Of a DNA stretch of 57,059 nt, positions 33,050 to 41,103 are shown one piece after another. The notes below the pieces were generated by a model. The model worked only from the letters and a program-made list of their open reading frames with translations, did not search any database and was not told the origin of the DNA. Source of the DNA: Acidimicrobiia bacterium (GTDB taxonomy: Bacteria; Actinomycetota; Acidimicrobiia; Spongiisociales; ZC4RG35). The position numbers were made by a program, and so were the translations under genes. Position 1 is the first letter of the stretch. Every line of letters starts with the position of its first letter. The stretch spans positions 1 to 57,059 of the forward strand of contig JANQOU010000007.1 in NCBI GenBank assembly GCA_028285585.1. The letters are read 5' to 3'.

Positions 33050-34449
33050 GTTGCCTCCTCTACATGCAGTGGTGGAGTCCTTCCACCGTCGGGATTTGTC
33101 TCTTCAACCACGCCGGCGACTCTCACCACAGTTCTCTCGTCATATGGCCGGCCGGCGATTTGAAACCCAACCGGCAAGCCGGCGCTGTCGTGCCCTGAGG
33201 GCACCGATATGGCGGGCAGCCCGGACAGGTTGAAGGGTGCCGTGGTACGAACGTACGAGACCGTCACGGGTTCGGTGCCCGCCGAGTACTCAAACTCGTC
33301 CTGATCTTTCAAAGCTGCCGTTGCCGGAAGCGTGGGACTGACCAGCACGTCGACCTCATGCTCCTCGAAAGCTCGGCGAATGGCATCCGAGATGATCTCC
33401 TTGGCTCTGAGCGCCTTGATGTACTGGCTTGCCGGAAGAAGGAGGCCGGCAACGAGGAGAGACCTGATTTCGGGATCGATCAAATCGGGGTTGTCTCGGA
33501 GCATCTCTTGGTGATAGGCACCGGCCTCGGGCCCGACGATGCCGAACTCGGCGGCGATGGTGTGAGCCAGCTCAGGGATCGACAGATCCACGATGTGGGC
33601 ACCGGCAGCGTCGAGACGGCCAACCGTCGCCGCTGTCGCCGCTGCAACGTCGGGATGAAGGGGCTCGAACGGGGGACCGTGCAGAACGCCGACTCGCAGG
33701 CTTTCGACACCGGCTGACACTGCACCTTCCAGATCGAGAGGGGGCTGGCCCGCCGTCGCCGGATCGAGTGGGTCGTCCCCCGCCATCGCCTGCAAGCCGG
33801 CCACGCACCCTTCCACCGAGCTGGCCAAAGGCCCCAGGTGATCCAGTGACCAAGAGAGCGGCTCAACGCCAAACCGCGATACCCGCCCATAAGTGGGCTT
33901 CAAGCCAACAACACCGCACAAGGAGGCCGGGATGCGAATCGACCCGCCGGTGTCGCTGCCGACCGCCATGGGGACGATCCCACTGGCGACCGCTGCACCG
34001 GAGCCACCACTGGAGCCACCAGGGATTCGATCCGGCGACCAGGGGTTTGAAACAGGTGCGCTGTACACACCGCAAGCCAGCTCATGAGTGGTCGTCTTGC
34101 CGACGATGACAGCTCCCTCGGCTCGCAGCTTGGCGACGAGGGTCGCGTCGCGGGCGACAGGCTCGTCGGGGTAAGCCTCGGAACCGGCCCGAGTCGGCAG
34201 CGCTTCCATGTCGACGATGTCTTTCATGGCGATGGGGATCCCGGCCAGCGGTCCCAGCTGGACACCTGAAGCAAGTGCCTCGTCAGTCCGGCTTGCGCGC
34301 TCGAGAGCACCCTCTTCGTCGAGGAGCACGAAGGCCCCCAAGTGGTCGCCCAGGTCGCCGGCGGCGGCAAGGGCGCTCTCGGTGAGGCTGGTGCTGGTGG
34401 CCTCACCGGACTTCAGAGCAGCGGCCAACTCGGCAACATGAGCACTCAT
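33046..34449 (-). CDS. Amidase signature family hydrolase
   Basis: The 467-residue product carries the Ser-cisSer-Lys triad: Lys76 in IPIAMKDIVD, cis-Ser146 in PGGSSGGSGAA, and nucleophile Ser170 in GSDTGGSIRIP. It hydrolyses amides to acid and ammonia; relatives include allophanate and biuret-pathway hydrolases and GatA. There is no signal peptide. The ATG overlaps the stop of a small upstream gene by ATGA, an arrangement seen where an amidase pairs with a small partner subunit. Confidence 0.92.
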   Translation of the reverse strand: MSAHVAELAAALKSGEATSTSLTESALAAAGDLGDHLGAFVLLDEEGALERASRTDEALASGVQLGPLAGIPIAMKDIVDMEALPTRAGSEAYPDEPVARDATLVAKLRAEGAVIVGKTTTHELACGVYSAPVSNPWSPDRIPGGSSGGSGAAVASGIVPMAVGSDTGGSIRIPASLCGVVGLKPTYGRVSRFGVEPLSWSLDHLGPLASSVEGCVAGLQAMAGDDPLDPATAGQPPLDLEGAVSAGVESLRVGVLHGPPFEPLHPDVAAATAATVGRLDAAGAHIVDLSIPELAHTIAAEFGIVGPEAGAYHQEMLRDNPDLIDPEIRSLLVAGLLLPASQYIKALRAKEIISDAIRRAFEEHEVDVLVSPTLPATAALKDQDEFEYSAGTEPVTVSYVRTTAPFNLSGLPAISVPSGHDSAGLPVGFQIAGRPYDERTVVRVAGVVEETNPDGGRTPPLHVEEAT

Positions 34450-34640
34450 CCGGGTGGCCTCACCGCTGGTAGTGCTGAGCCGGGCACCAGCTCGCTAGCC
34501 GTAACCATCTCGTCCAACGACTCGCTCAAGGTGGTGCGCTCGGCAAGATCAGCGGCGACTTCTTGGGCATCGAACACCTCGTGAGTCAGGCCGGCTGAGC
34601 TCAGCTGCGACCGAGCCCTCGAGATTGCGTTGTCATCCAC
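34446..34640 (-). CDS. Small AtzG/GatC-like protein upstream of the amidase
   Basis: A 64-residue acidic, helical protein begins at GTG 34640 (VDDNAISRARSQLS) and ends with ALPAVRPPG. It overlaps the RidA stop at one end and the amidase start (ATGA) at the other, which argues that it is translated. Size, helical character, the Pro-rich C-terminal tail and position resemble the small AtzG- or GatC-type partners of amidases; direct motif support is thin. A longer start at 34658 would overlap RidA more. Confidence 0.5.
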   Translation of the reverse strand: MDDNAISRARSQLSSAGLTHEVFDAQEVAADLAERTTLSESLDEMVTASELVPGSALPAVRPPG

Positions 34641-35028
34641 TTCCAACCACCGCCACAACGTCGACCTCCATCATCAGGCCAGGCAGGCCGAGTGCCGCAG
34701 CCTGTACAGCCGTGACCGCAGGCAACGGCCGGCCGGCAAAAACTTGCTTGCGCACGCCGATCTCCTCCGCGATCTCACGGATGTCTTGCATGTAGTAAGT
34801 GACCTTGACAACGTCCGCTATCGACGAGCCCGCCTCGGCTAGCACCGCCTCGATGTTGGACCAGACCTGACGGGCCTGCTCCACCACGGTGGAGCCAACC
34901 ACCTCCCCTTCTTCGTCCAAAGCAACTTGGCCCGCCAAGTACAGGGTGTCGCCCGCCCGGATGGCATAGGAGTACGGCTCTGGGGGCTGACACAGCCCGG
35001 GCACCTCGGAGTATGCGTTCTGGGTCAT
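34633..35028 (-). CDS. ridA: RidA family (YjgF/YER057c) protein
   Basis: The 131-residue product from ATG 35028 (after AAAGGAG) has the RidA core: YSYAIRAGDTLYLAGQVALD, the QVWSNIEAVLAEAG helix, DVVKVTYYMQDI and LPAVTAVQAAALGLPGLMMEVDVVA. RidA deaminates reactive enamine/imine intermediates produced by PLP enzymes; some relatives act in catabolic operons. A Gln replaces the widely conserved Arg in the active-site stretch as far as I can align by eye, so it may not be a canonical RidA. It lies 17 bases after the D-aminoacylase gene. Confidence 0.85.
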   Translation of the reverse strand: MTQNAYSEVPGLCQPPEPYSYAIRAGDTLYLAGQVALDEEGEVVGSTVVEQARQVWSNIEAVLAEAGSSIADVVKVTYYMQDIREIAEEIGVRKQVFAGRPLPAVTAVQAAALGLPGLMMEVDVVAVVGSG

Positions 35029-35045
35029 CTCGTCTCCTTTTGTTG

Positions 35046-36659
35046 TCAGTTCTGTGACGCCGTCAAGAATCGCCCGGCCCGGCCACCGGTGAACACTCCC
35101 CCATCCACTACGTGATGGCCACCGACGATGACGTGCTCCACCCCTTCTGGGGGCAGCAGGGGCTCCTGGTAGGTGGCTCGATCTTCGACACGTTCGGAAT
35201 CGAAGATCACCAGATCTGCGATGGCGCCAACCGCGACAACACCCCTGTCGACCAGACCGAAGCGGCGAGCCGGCCACGCAGTCATCTTGTGGACCGCCTC
35301 GGCTACGGACAGCCCGTAGGCGTCTCTCGCTTTCTTGGAGAGGGCTCTTGAGAAGGAGCCGGCCCAACGAGGGTGTGGCTTGCCGGGGGTGGGGATCCCG
35401 TCGGAACCGAGCATGACCCTGTTCGAGGCGAGACATCTGGCGACATCATCGGCAGCGAGAGTCTCGATGGTCACGGTCACCGAGCCGCTGCCGGCGACGA
35501 CCATGTCAGCGACCAAGTCAACAGGGTCGATGCTTCTGTCGGCAGCCAACTGGGCGACGGTGCGGCCCTCCGACTCCCGACTGAACGGAGCCGAGGCCAC
35601 TGTCACGTCATCCCAAGAGCCGGCCGATATGAAGTTCTGCCAACCCGGATCGTCCTCTTCGAACGACTTCCCGACGCGCTGCCGAGCGTCGGGATCGGCG
35701 AGCCTGGCGATCATCGCCTCGATCCCGCCTTCGGTGACCCAGGGTGGAAGCAGCGCATGCATCACCGTGCTGGAGCGGGTGTAGGGATAGGCGTCGGCTG
35801 CCACATCGACGCCCTCTGCGGCGGCCTCGTCGAGCAAACCCAGCAATTCTTCGAGCCGGCCGTGATTCCTCCGCCCTCCGGCCTTGAGATGCGAGACCTG
35901 GACGGCGACCGAGGCCTGCCGGCCGATGTCGATCGCTTCAGCCAGACCCTCGGCCACTTGATCCATCTCGTTGCGGATGTGACTGACATAGGGACGGCCC
36001 CACGAGGCAGCCACTCGGGCAAGCTCTACCAGCTCGTCGGTTTCGGCGTGAGACCCCGGCGGGTAGAGCAGACCCGTCGAAAGCCCAAGGGCACCCTGCT
36101 CGAAAGCGCGAACGGTCAGCTCCCGCATCTCAGCGATCTCGGCTTCGGTGGCCTTGCGGTCTTCGAAGCCGACCACGGCGGCTCGCAACGTTCCCTGACC
36201 GACCAATGTCGCCACGTTCGACTCGAGTCCCGCCAAAGCCAGCGCTGCCCCGTATTCGGCAAGATCTTCGAAGATGGCGGTGGCCTCACCAAACAAAGTC
36301 GCCAGGTGCTCCCGGACGGCCGCAGAGTCGCTGCCCTTCGAGAGCGGGAAGACACTGAAACCACAGTTGCCGGCGATGACAGTGGTGACGCCTTGCATGA
36401 GGGCACCGGTGCGTAGCGCTTGCTCGCCATCGGCGACGAAAGGCAGAAGATCGGCATGTGTGTGCACGTCGATCAGCCCCGGTGCCACCACGAGGCCTTC
36501 GGCGTTGATCACGACGGCGCCGGGAGCACTCCCCCCGTCTTCGACTGCCACGACCCGGCCCTGGCTGAGAAGGACATCGGACCTTGCCGGAGCCCGGCCG
36601 GTCCCATCGGCGACATGCCCTCCCCTCAGCACCATCTCGGGCGGGTCGTGCTCAAACAT
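35046..36659 (-). CDS. N-acyl-D-amino-acid deacylase (D-aminoacylase) family amidohydrolase
   Basis: The 537-residue product has APGLIDVHTHADLL (H-x-H metal site), the AGNCGFS Cys block characteristic of D-aminoacylases, YVSHIRNE, QVSHLKAGG and MLGSDGIPTP with the catalytic Asp. These are the marks of the zinc-dependent family that removes acyl groups from N-acyl-D-amino acids and of related dihydroorotase-like deacylases. ATG 36659 is preferred; a TTG lies one codon upstream. It heads a six-gene leftward operon and is divergent from the FAH-family gene. Confidence 0.9.
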   Translation of the reverse strand: MFEHDPPEMVLRGGHVADGTGRAPARSDVLLSQGRVVAVEDGGSAPGAVVINAEGLVVAPGLIDVHTHADLLPFVADGEQALRTGALMQGVTTVIAGNCGFSVFPLSKGSDSAAVREHLATLFGEATAIFEDLAEYGAALALAGLESNVATLVGQGTLRAAVVGFEDRKATEAEIAEMRELTVRAFEQGALGLSTGLLYPPGSHAETDELVELARVAASWGRPYVSHIRNEMDQVAEGLAEAIDIGRQASVAVQVSHLKAGGRRNHGRLEELLGLLDEAAAEGVDVAADAYPYTRSSTVMHALLPPWVTEGGIEAMIARLADPDARQRVGKSFEEDDPGWQNFISAGSWDDVTVASAPFSRESEGRTVAQLAADRSIDPVDLVADMVVAGSGSVTVTIETLAADDVARCLASNRVMLGSDGIPTPGKPHPRWAGSFSRALSKKARDAYGLSVAEAVHKMTAWPARRFGLVDRGVVAVGAIADLVIFDSERVEDRATYQEPLLPPEGVEHVIVGGHHVVDGGVFTGGRAGRFLTASQN

Positions 36660-36709
36660 CAAGAGACGCGACTTAGTTGGACGGCGGGCGACCTCGACGG
36701 CATCGGGCT

Positions 36710-36719
36710 GATAATATAA
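36710..36719. promoter_or_regulatory. AT-rich island element, copy 5 (GATAATATAA)
   Basis: GATAATATAA is identical over 10 bases to copy 4. It lies in the D-aminoacylase/FAH divergent spacer, about 50 bases from the leftward start and 44 from the rightward start. Confidence 0.5.
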
Positions 36720-36762
36720 ACTCTGACTCCACGGCGACTGAGAAGTTGGGAGAGAGGCCCGG

Positions 36763-37605
36763 ATGACCCTTGTAGCTCGATACGCGAATCATGGCCGCGC
36801 GGGTTGGGGACTCATCGAGGACGACCAGCTCTTCCCCGCTGACGAAGACGTCGCCCTCGTTGATGCTCTTGCCGACAACGAGTTGCTGCAACGTGTGTCG
36901 AAGGCGAAGAAAGCCCCGATTCCTCTCGATGAAGTCTCCCTTCTCGCCCCGATGCCCGACCCGCCCCAGTTCCTAGGTGTTGGCCTCAACTACCGCGACC
37001 ACGCCGCAGAAGCCGGGATGGAGATACCGACAGATCCCGTGACCTTCGGCCTGTACAAGACCTCGATCATCGGCGACGGTGACACCATCGAAATGCCGCC
37101 CTTCAGCGACGAGAACGACTGGGAGGCCGAGCTGGGGATCGTCATCGGCTCAGGCGGCCGGGACATCCCGGAAGAGGATGCTCTTGGCCACGTCGGCGGA
37201 TACACGATCATCAACGACGTGACCGCTCGCGACATCCAGATGTCGGAGGGCCAGTGGGGGCGGTCGAAGTCTTTCGACACCTTCAAGCCGATGGGGCCCT
37301 GGATCGTCACACCGGACGTGCTCGGGGATGCCTCAGATCTGAGCATCTCGCTGTGGGTGAACGACGACCTCAAGCAGTCCTCCCACACATCCGAGCTGAT
37401 CTTCTCGGTGACTCAGATCGTCAGCCTGCTCAGTCGCTCGACAACCCTCCTCCCCGGAACCGTGATCACCACGGGTACACCTCATGGCGTCGGCTTCTCG
37501 CGGACGCCCCCTGAGTTCCTCAAGGACGGAGACACGGTCTCGATCGAGATAGAGGGCATAGGCCGCCTCAGCAACCCGGTGGCCGCAGCAGGCTCAGAGA
37601 CGTGA
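36763..37605 (+). CDS. Fumarylacetoacetate hydrolase (FAH) family protein
   Basis: The 280-residue product has the FAH catalytic domain: FLGVGLNYRDHAAE, the acidic metal site in DWEAELGIVIG, YTIINDVTARDIQ, KSFDTFKPMGPW and TTGTPHGVGFSRTPPEFLKDGD. Members hydrolyse C-C bonds in acylpyruvates, decarboxylate oxaloacetate-like acids, or hydrate 2-oxo-pentenoates. Together with the HpcH/HpaI aldolase it fits lower steps that yield pyruvate. A GAGAGG site precedes the ATG, and the promoter region carries an AT-rich element. Confidence 0.92.
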   Translation: MTLVARYANHGRAGWGLIEDDQLFPADEDVALVDALADNELLQRVSKAKKAPIPLDEVSLLAPMPDPPQFLGVGLNYRDHAAEAGMEIPTDPVTFGLYKTSIIGDGDTIEMPPFSDENDWEAELGIVIGSGGRDIPEEDALGHVGGYTIINDVTARDIQMSEGQWGRSKSFDTFKPMGPWIVTPDVLGDASDLSISLWVNDDLKQSSHTSELIFSVTQIVSLLSRSTTLLPGTVITTGTPHGVGFSRTPPEFLKDGDTVSIEIEGIGRLSNPVAAAGSET

Positions 37606-37639
37606 ATCGATCCGGGCTCGTCCCGAAGAGCTTCCTCTG

Positions 37640-38461
37640 ATGGCACACACCCAGGTCAACGGTGCCAACCTCTGGTACGAGTTCAGCGGCACAGGTGAGA
37701 CTGTGGTTCAGATTGGGGGTGCAGTCAGCGCTCACGAGGGCTACGCCACGATCACCGAGCCTTTGTCGGAGCACTACAGGGTGCTCGACTACGACCACCG
37801 AGGCTACGGCCTCAGCGACAGGCCCGACCAGCGATACACCATTGACGTGTGGAGCGACGACTTGGCAGGGCTTCTCGACAGCCTCGACGTGGAACGGGCA
37901 CACATACACGGTGGCTCGATGGGAAGTTTCATCGCCGTCAACTTTGCTGCCCGCTACCCAGATCGGGTGGACAAGCTGCTGCTTGGCGCCGGCGCAGTGG
38001 CCAGATGCGACCAGATGGGCATCCTCCAGTTCAAAGTTTGGCAGCACGTCGCCCGCGCCTACGGCGTCGAGTCACGCGAGCTTGCCGAGGAGCTGCTGAC
38101 CAAGGCCTTCTCCCGCACCTACCTCGACAACAACTTCGAGGGCGACGAAGCCCTCGTCGAGATGCAGGAAGTGACGGCGCGCAACGCCTCTACGGAAGTG
38201 TTCATCGACGCCTGCCAAGCGATGATCGACACGGATGTGAGGGCGCATCTGGCTCAGGTGACCTGTCCCACTCTGGTCATGGTCGGCTCAGAGGACTGCC
38301 TCACGCCCTTGGACGCAGGCCCAGGCGGTGCCGGTGCCCGATACGTGTCGGAGACCTTGCCCAACGCAGAGCTCGTCGTGTTCGAGGGAAGCGGCCACGG
38401 CCACTACATCGAGCAGCCGGACGAGTCGGTTCAGGCGATCCTGAGTTTCCTCAGCCGCTGA
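37640..38461 (+). CDS. Alpha/beta hydrolase (3-oxoadipate enol-lactonase-like)
   Basis: The 273-residue product shows DYDHRGYGLSDRP, the nucleophile elbow IHGGSMGSFIAVN, the acid in MVGSEDCLTP and the His in GSGHGHYIEQP. It resembles enol-lactonases and related esterases. It follows the FAH gene by 34 bases in the same direction and has no clear ribosome site, so it may depend on readthrough from the FAH transcript. Its last 11 bases overlap the end of the convergent GntR gene. Confidence 0.9.
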   Translation: MAHTQVNGANLWYEFSGTGETVVQIGGAVSAHEGYATITEPLSEHYRVLDYDHRGYGLSDRPDQRYTIDVWSDDLAGLLDSLDVERAHIHGGSMGSFIAVNFAARYPDRVDKLLLGAGAVARCDQMGILQFKVWQHVARAYGVESRELAEELLTKAFSRTYLDNNFEGDEALVEMQEVTARNASTEVFIDACQAMIDTDVRAHLAQVTCPTLVMVGSEDCLTPLDAGPGGAGARYVSETLPNAELVVFEGSGHGHYIEQPDESVQAILSFLSR

Positions 38462-39116
38462 CTTCTTCCTGGTAGGCATCGCCAACCAGTCGGGCGGTGG
38501 TCTTCAGATGAGTGTGGAGTGCCTCTGCCGCCTTGTCGCTGTCACCCTCGAGCAGCGCCAGCAGCACACCCCTGTGCTCGTCATCGGCAGCGTCGTGACG
38601 GAACGGGAGCGACAAGCGCTGGTAACGCTCGGTGTGCTTCCACAGAAGATCGATCAGTGTCGGCAGCCACGTCGATGACGTGCGGTTGTAGAGACCGAAG
38701 TGATACTGCCTGTGCAGCTTCAGCACCCGGTCTTCGTCATCTGCCTTGGAGGCCTCTTGGATCTGGTCGAGGATCTCCAGGTACTCGGCCTTCTCCTCAT
38801 CGGGCATCGGTGGCGACTCCCTGACCGCATGGGTCTCAAGGAGGATCCGGGTCCTGTAGAGATCATCGATGTCGTCACGGGAGATCGGTGCCACCCGGGC
38901 ACCGCGGTTGGGAATGGTCTCCACGAGCCGCTCGGCCTCGAGGATGCGCAAAGCCTCTCGAACCGGGATCAGACTCGCTCCCGACTCTTCGGCGAGCGGT
39001 TGAAGCCTCAGTCTCGCTCCGGGCTCGTATTCGCCTGAAAGAATCCGATCACGCACGTACCCCAGCACCTGATCGACCAAGCTGACCGGCTGAGCCTTAT
39101 TGGTTGAGGTCACCAT
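38451..39116 (-). CDS. GntR family transcriptional regulator, FCD (FadR) subfamily
   Basis: The 221-residue product has an N-terminal winged helix (residues about 12-75: VLGYVRDRILSGEYEPGARL, SLIPVREALRILE, ETIPNRGARV) and a C-terminal all-helical FCD domain with Asp/His metal positions (RTRILLETHA, LHRQYHFGLYN, DEHRGVLLALLEGD). FCD regulators bind organic acids or sugar acids and usually repress nearby catabolic genes. It is the only regulator in the island and therefore the best candidate to bind the AT-rich elements in the divergent spacers. GGAGGAG lies upstream of the ATG. Confidence 0.93.
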   Translation of the reverse strand: MVTSTNKAQPVSLVDQVLGYVRDRILSGEYEPGARLRLQPLAEESGASLIPVREALRILEAERLVETIPNRGARVAPISRDDIDDLYRTRILLETHAVRESPPMPDEEKAEYLEILDQIQEASKADDEDRVLKLHRQYHFGLYNRTSSTWLPTLIDLLWKHTERYQRLSLPFRHDAADDEHRGVLLALLEGDSDKAAEALHTHLKTTARLVGDAYQEEVSG

Positions 39117-39252
39117 CTCCCACTCCTCCTTCGTCGGCTCCCTGACCGATCGCGGGCCAGTGACCGGCTGATCGGGGGAACGACCGACAGATTAGCTGGA
39201 ATCGCCCGCCGACGGGACTTCTCCAGCCCTTGGAAAGAGGGGGTCGAGCGAG

Positions 39253-40002
39253 TCAAAGCAGGCTCTTGGGAACGCCCAAACCGTCGACCTCGGCCTTCGC
39301 CATGGCGGCGTGGACCTGACCTCCGTTGACCGCGAGGCTGCCGTGACCTGGCAAAAAGGCCTCGAACTCGAGAGACGCCATGCGGCGGATCGACTCGAGC
39401 GATTCCCCAAGATCGCAGTCAGGCACCGCCTGAAGCAGTATCCGTCCGGCCCAGAACAGCGAATCTCCCGTGAACAGCGCACTGCCCTGGTCTTGGTGGA
39501 GGAGGTAGGACCCGTGCCCGGCGCAATGGCCAGGGGTGGCCACGAACTCCAGGTTCAACTCGCCAACTGTGATCACGTCGCCATCGGTGAGGGCGGTATC
39601 CACTTCACACGCCTCGAGGCTGGACCCTTCCGGGAAAATGCCGGCATCACGAGCAGCGGCGAAGCCGGTGGCCTCTTCGTCGCCGGCCTGCACGGCTCCG
39701 GCGACATCGGCGCTGATGGCGACATTCGCCCCTAGCTCATGCCTCACCTTGGCGGCACCGCCGGCATGGTCGCCGTGGTAATGAGTGATCGCGACAGTCG
39801 AGATCGAGCCCGGGTCGAAGCCATGCGCCTCGATGTTCTCGATGATCCGGCTGAAGTCCTCGTCAAGGCCGAGACCGCTGTCGACCAACGCCAGCTCTCC
39901 TCCCCCGTCGATGAGGTAGATGTGGCTGTCGGGCCCGTTGGTCAGCCCGAAACCGGTGAAAGGGCCGCCGCCTACCAGATACACGTGCTCTGTGAGTCGC
40001 AT
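39253..40002 (-). CDS. Metallo-beta-lactamase-fold hydrolase
   Basis: The 249-residue product carries the MBL signature ITHYHGDHAGG, a third His in ATPGHCAGHGS, the Asp in LFTGDSLFWAG and the final His in FLPGHGSL. It is in the general glyoxalase-II-like group rather than a true beta-lactamase; no signal peptide is present. It probably hydrolyses a thioester, lactone or similar bond. The ATG at 40002 lies directly beside an AT-rich element. A 136-base spacer separates it from the GntR gene, in which I see no clear feature. Confidence 0.9.
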   Translation of the reverse strand: MRLTEHVYLVGGGPFTGFGLTNGPDSHIYLIDGGGELALVDSGLGLDEDFSRIIENIEAHGFDPGSISTVAITHYHGDHAGGAAKVRHELGANVAISADVAGAVQAGDEEATGFAAARDAGIFPEGSSLEACEVDTALTDGDVITVGELNLEFVATPGHCAGHGSYLLHQDQGSALFTGDSLFWAGRILLQAVPDCDLGESLESIRRMASLEFEAFLPGHGSLAVNGGQVHAAMAKAEVDGLGVPKSLL

Positions 40003-40015
40003 GTTTTATATGATC
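40003..40015. promoter_or_regulatory. AT-rich island element, copy 6 (GATCATATAAAAC in reverse)
   Basis: On the minus strand GATCATATAAAAC directly abuts the ATG of the MBL gene; on the plus strand it lies about 85 bases upstream of the kinase start. It matches the GAT-(A/C)-(A/T)-TATA pattern of the other copies. Its place at the start codon would suit repression. Confidence 0.45.
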
Positions 40016-40097
40016 GCGCAATGACGAGATGGGGTCTAGCCGTTCCGAACAGAAAAACGCATCGTGGAATGCCGATGAGCAACCCGGTGACCTGCTG

Positions 40098-41051
40098 ATG
40101 CCTGAGATCGTCACCTTCGGCGAGGCCATGCTGCGGCTCTCGGTCCCGCCGGGCCAGCCACTGGCGTCGGCATCCGCGGTTGACCTGCACGTGGCCGGCT
40201 CGGAGGCGAATGTCGCGATCGCACTCGGCAATCTCGGCCGTGAAGTGTCGTGGGTGTCGAAGCTGCCCGATGGGCCACTGGGCCGACGGGTGATCTCGAC
40301 CCTTCGAGGTGCTGGTGTCGACTGCTCCCATGTCCAGATCGTCCCCGACAGTCGGCTCGGCGTCTACTACGTGGAGTTGCAGCCTCAGCCTCTGCCAACT
40401 CGAGTCATCTATGACCGAGGTGACTCTGCTGCCTCGGCCTTTGGCACCTCCGACATCCCTTGGGGTCTCGTCGAAGAGGCCGATGTCGTGCACCTGTCGG
40501 GGATCACGCCAGCCCTCTCCCCCACTTGCCTCGAGGCCTCCTTGGCCATCGCCGATCGGGTGCGGGAGGCCGACCAGCTTCTCTCAGTCGACGTCAACTA
40601 TCGGGCAAAGCTGTGGGACGTGGACGAGGCGGCCTCGGCTCTCTCGAAGCTGATGACAAACGCCGGCCTCCTGGTCTGCACCAGCGAAGACGCTCACCAG
40701 CTGTTCGAGGCTTCCGAGCACCCTGAAGTGACCGCCGCGGAGCTTGCCGACCGGTTCCAGGTTTCCCAGGTTGTCATCACGTCCGGGGAAGATGGTGCCT
40801 GGTGGAGACATGACGATTCAGGTGGTCACATCCCTGCGATGGATGTGACGGTCATCGATCGAATCGGGGCCGGCGACGCCTTCGTGGCCGGGGTTCTGGA
40901 CGGTGTGCTCGATGAAGATCTCGAGACCGGTGTTCTTCGTGGGACAGCGCTGGCCGCCATGGCGCTGGCCACTCGGGGCGACCATCCGTCGGTGTCACGG
41001 ACCGAGTTGGAAGACCTGCTGGCCGGCCCGGCGAGACGCGTGGACCGCTGA
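40098..41051 (+). CDS. PfkB family kinase (2-keto-3-deoxygluconate kinase-like)
   Basis: The product from ATG 40098 is 317 residues. It begins PEIVTFGEAMLRLS, then GSEANVAIALGNLG (first PfkB signature), SVDVNYRAKLW, VVITSGEDGAWW and the second signature VIDRIGAGDAFVAG with catalytic Asp. The GEAM(L)RL start and NYR block favour a 2-keto-3-deoxygluconate or related sugar-acid kinase over a fructokinase. It suggests that a keto-deoxy sugar acid is one entry or product of the island. The frame extends to 40029, but the upstream residues do not look coding. Confidence 0.88.
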   Translation: MPEIVTFGEAMLRLSVPPGQPLASASAVDLHVAGSEANVAIALGNLGREVSWVSKLPDGPLGRRVISTLRGAGVDCSHVQIVPDSRLGVYYVELQPQPLPTRVIYDRGDSAASAFGTSDIPWGLVEEADVVHLSGITPALSPTCLEASLAIADRVREADQLLSVDVNYRAKLWDVDEAASALSKLMTNAGLLVCTSEDAHQLFEASEHPEVTAAELADRFQVSQVVITSGEDGAWWRHDDSGGHIPAMDVTVIDRIGAGDAFVAGVLDGVLDEDLETGVLRGTALAAMALATRGDHPSVSRTELEDLLAGPARRVDR

Positions 41052-41103
41052 ACCACTGGCTCCATTCACTCGTCTGACACGAGCACCGATCGATGAGCCC
41101 CGG

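Noticed and set aside
35373-36416. 347-residue plus-strand open frame
   Set aside because: Antisense shadow of the D-aminoacylase gene, which carries all metal-site motifs.
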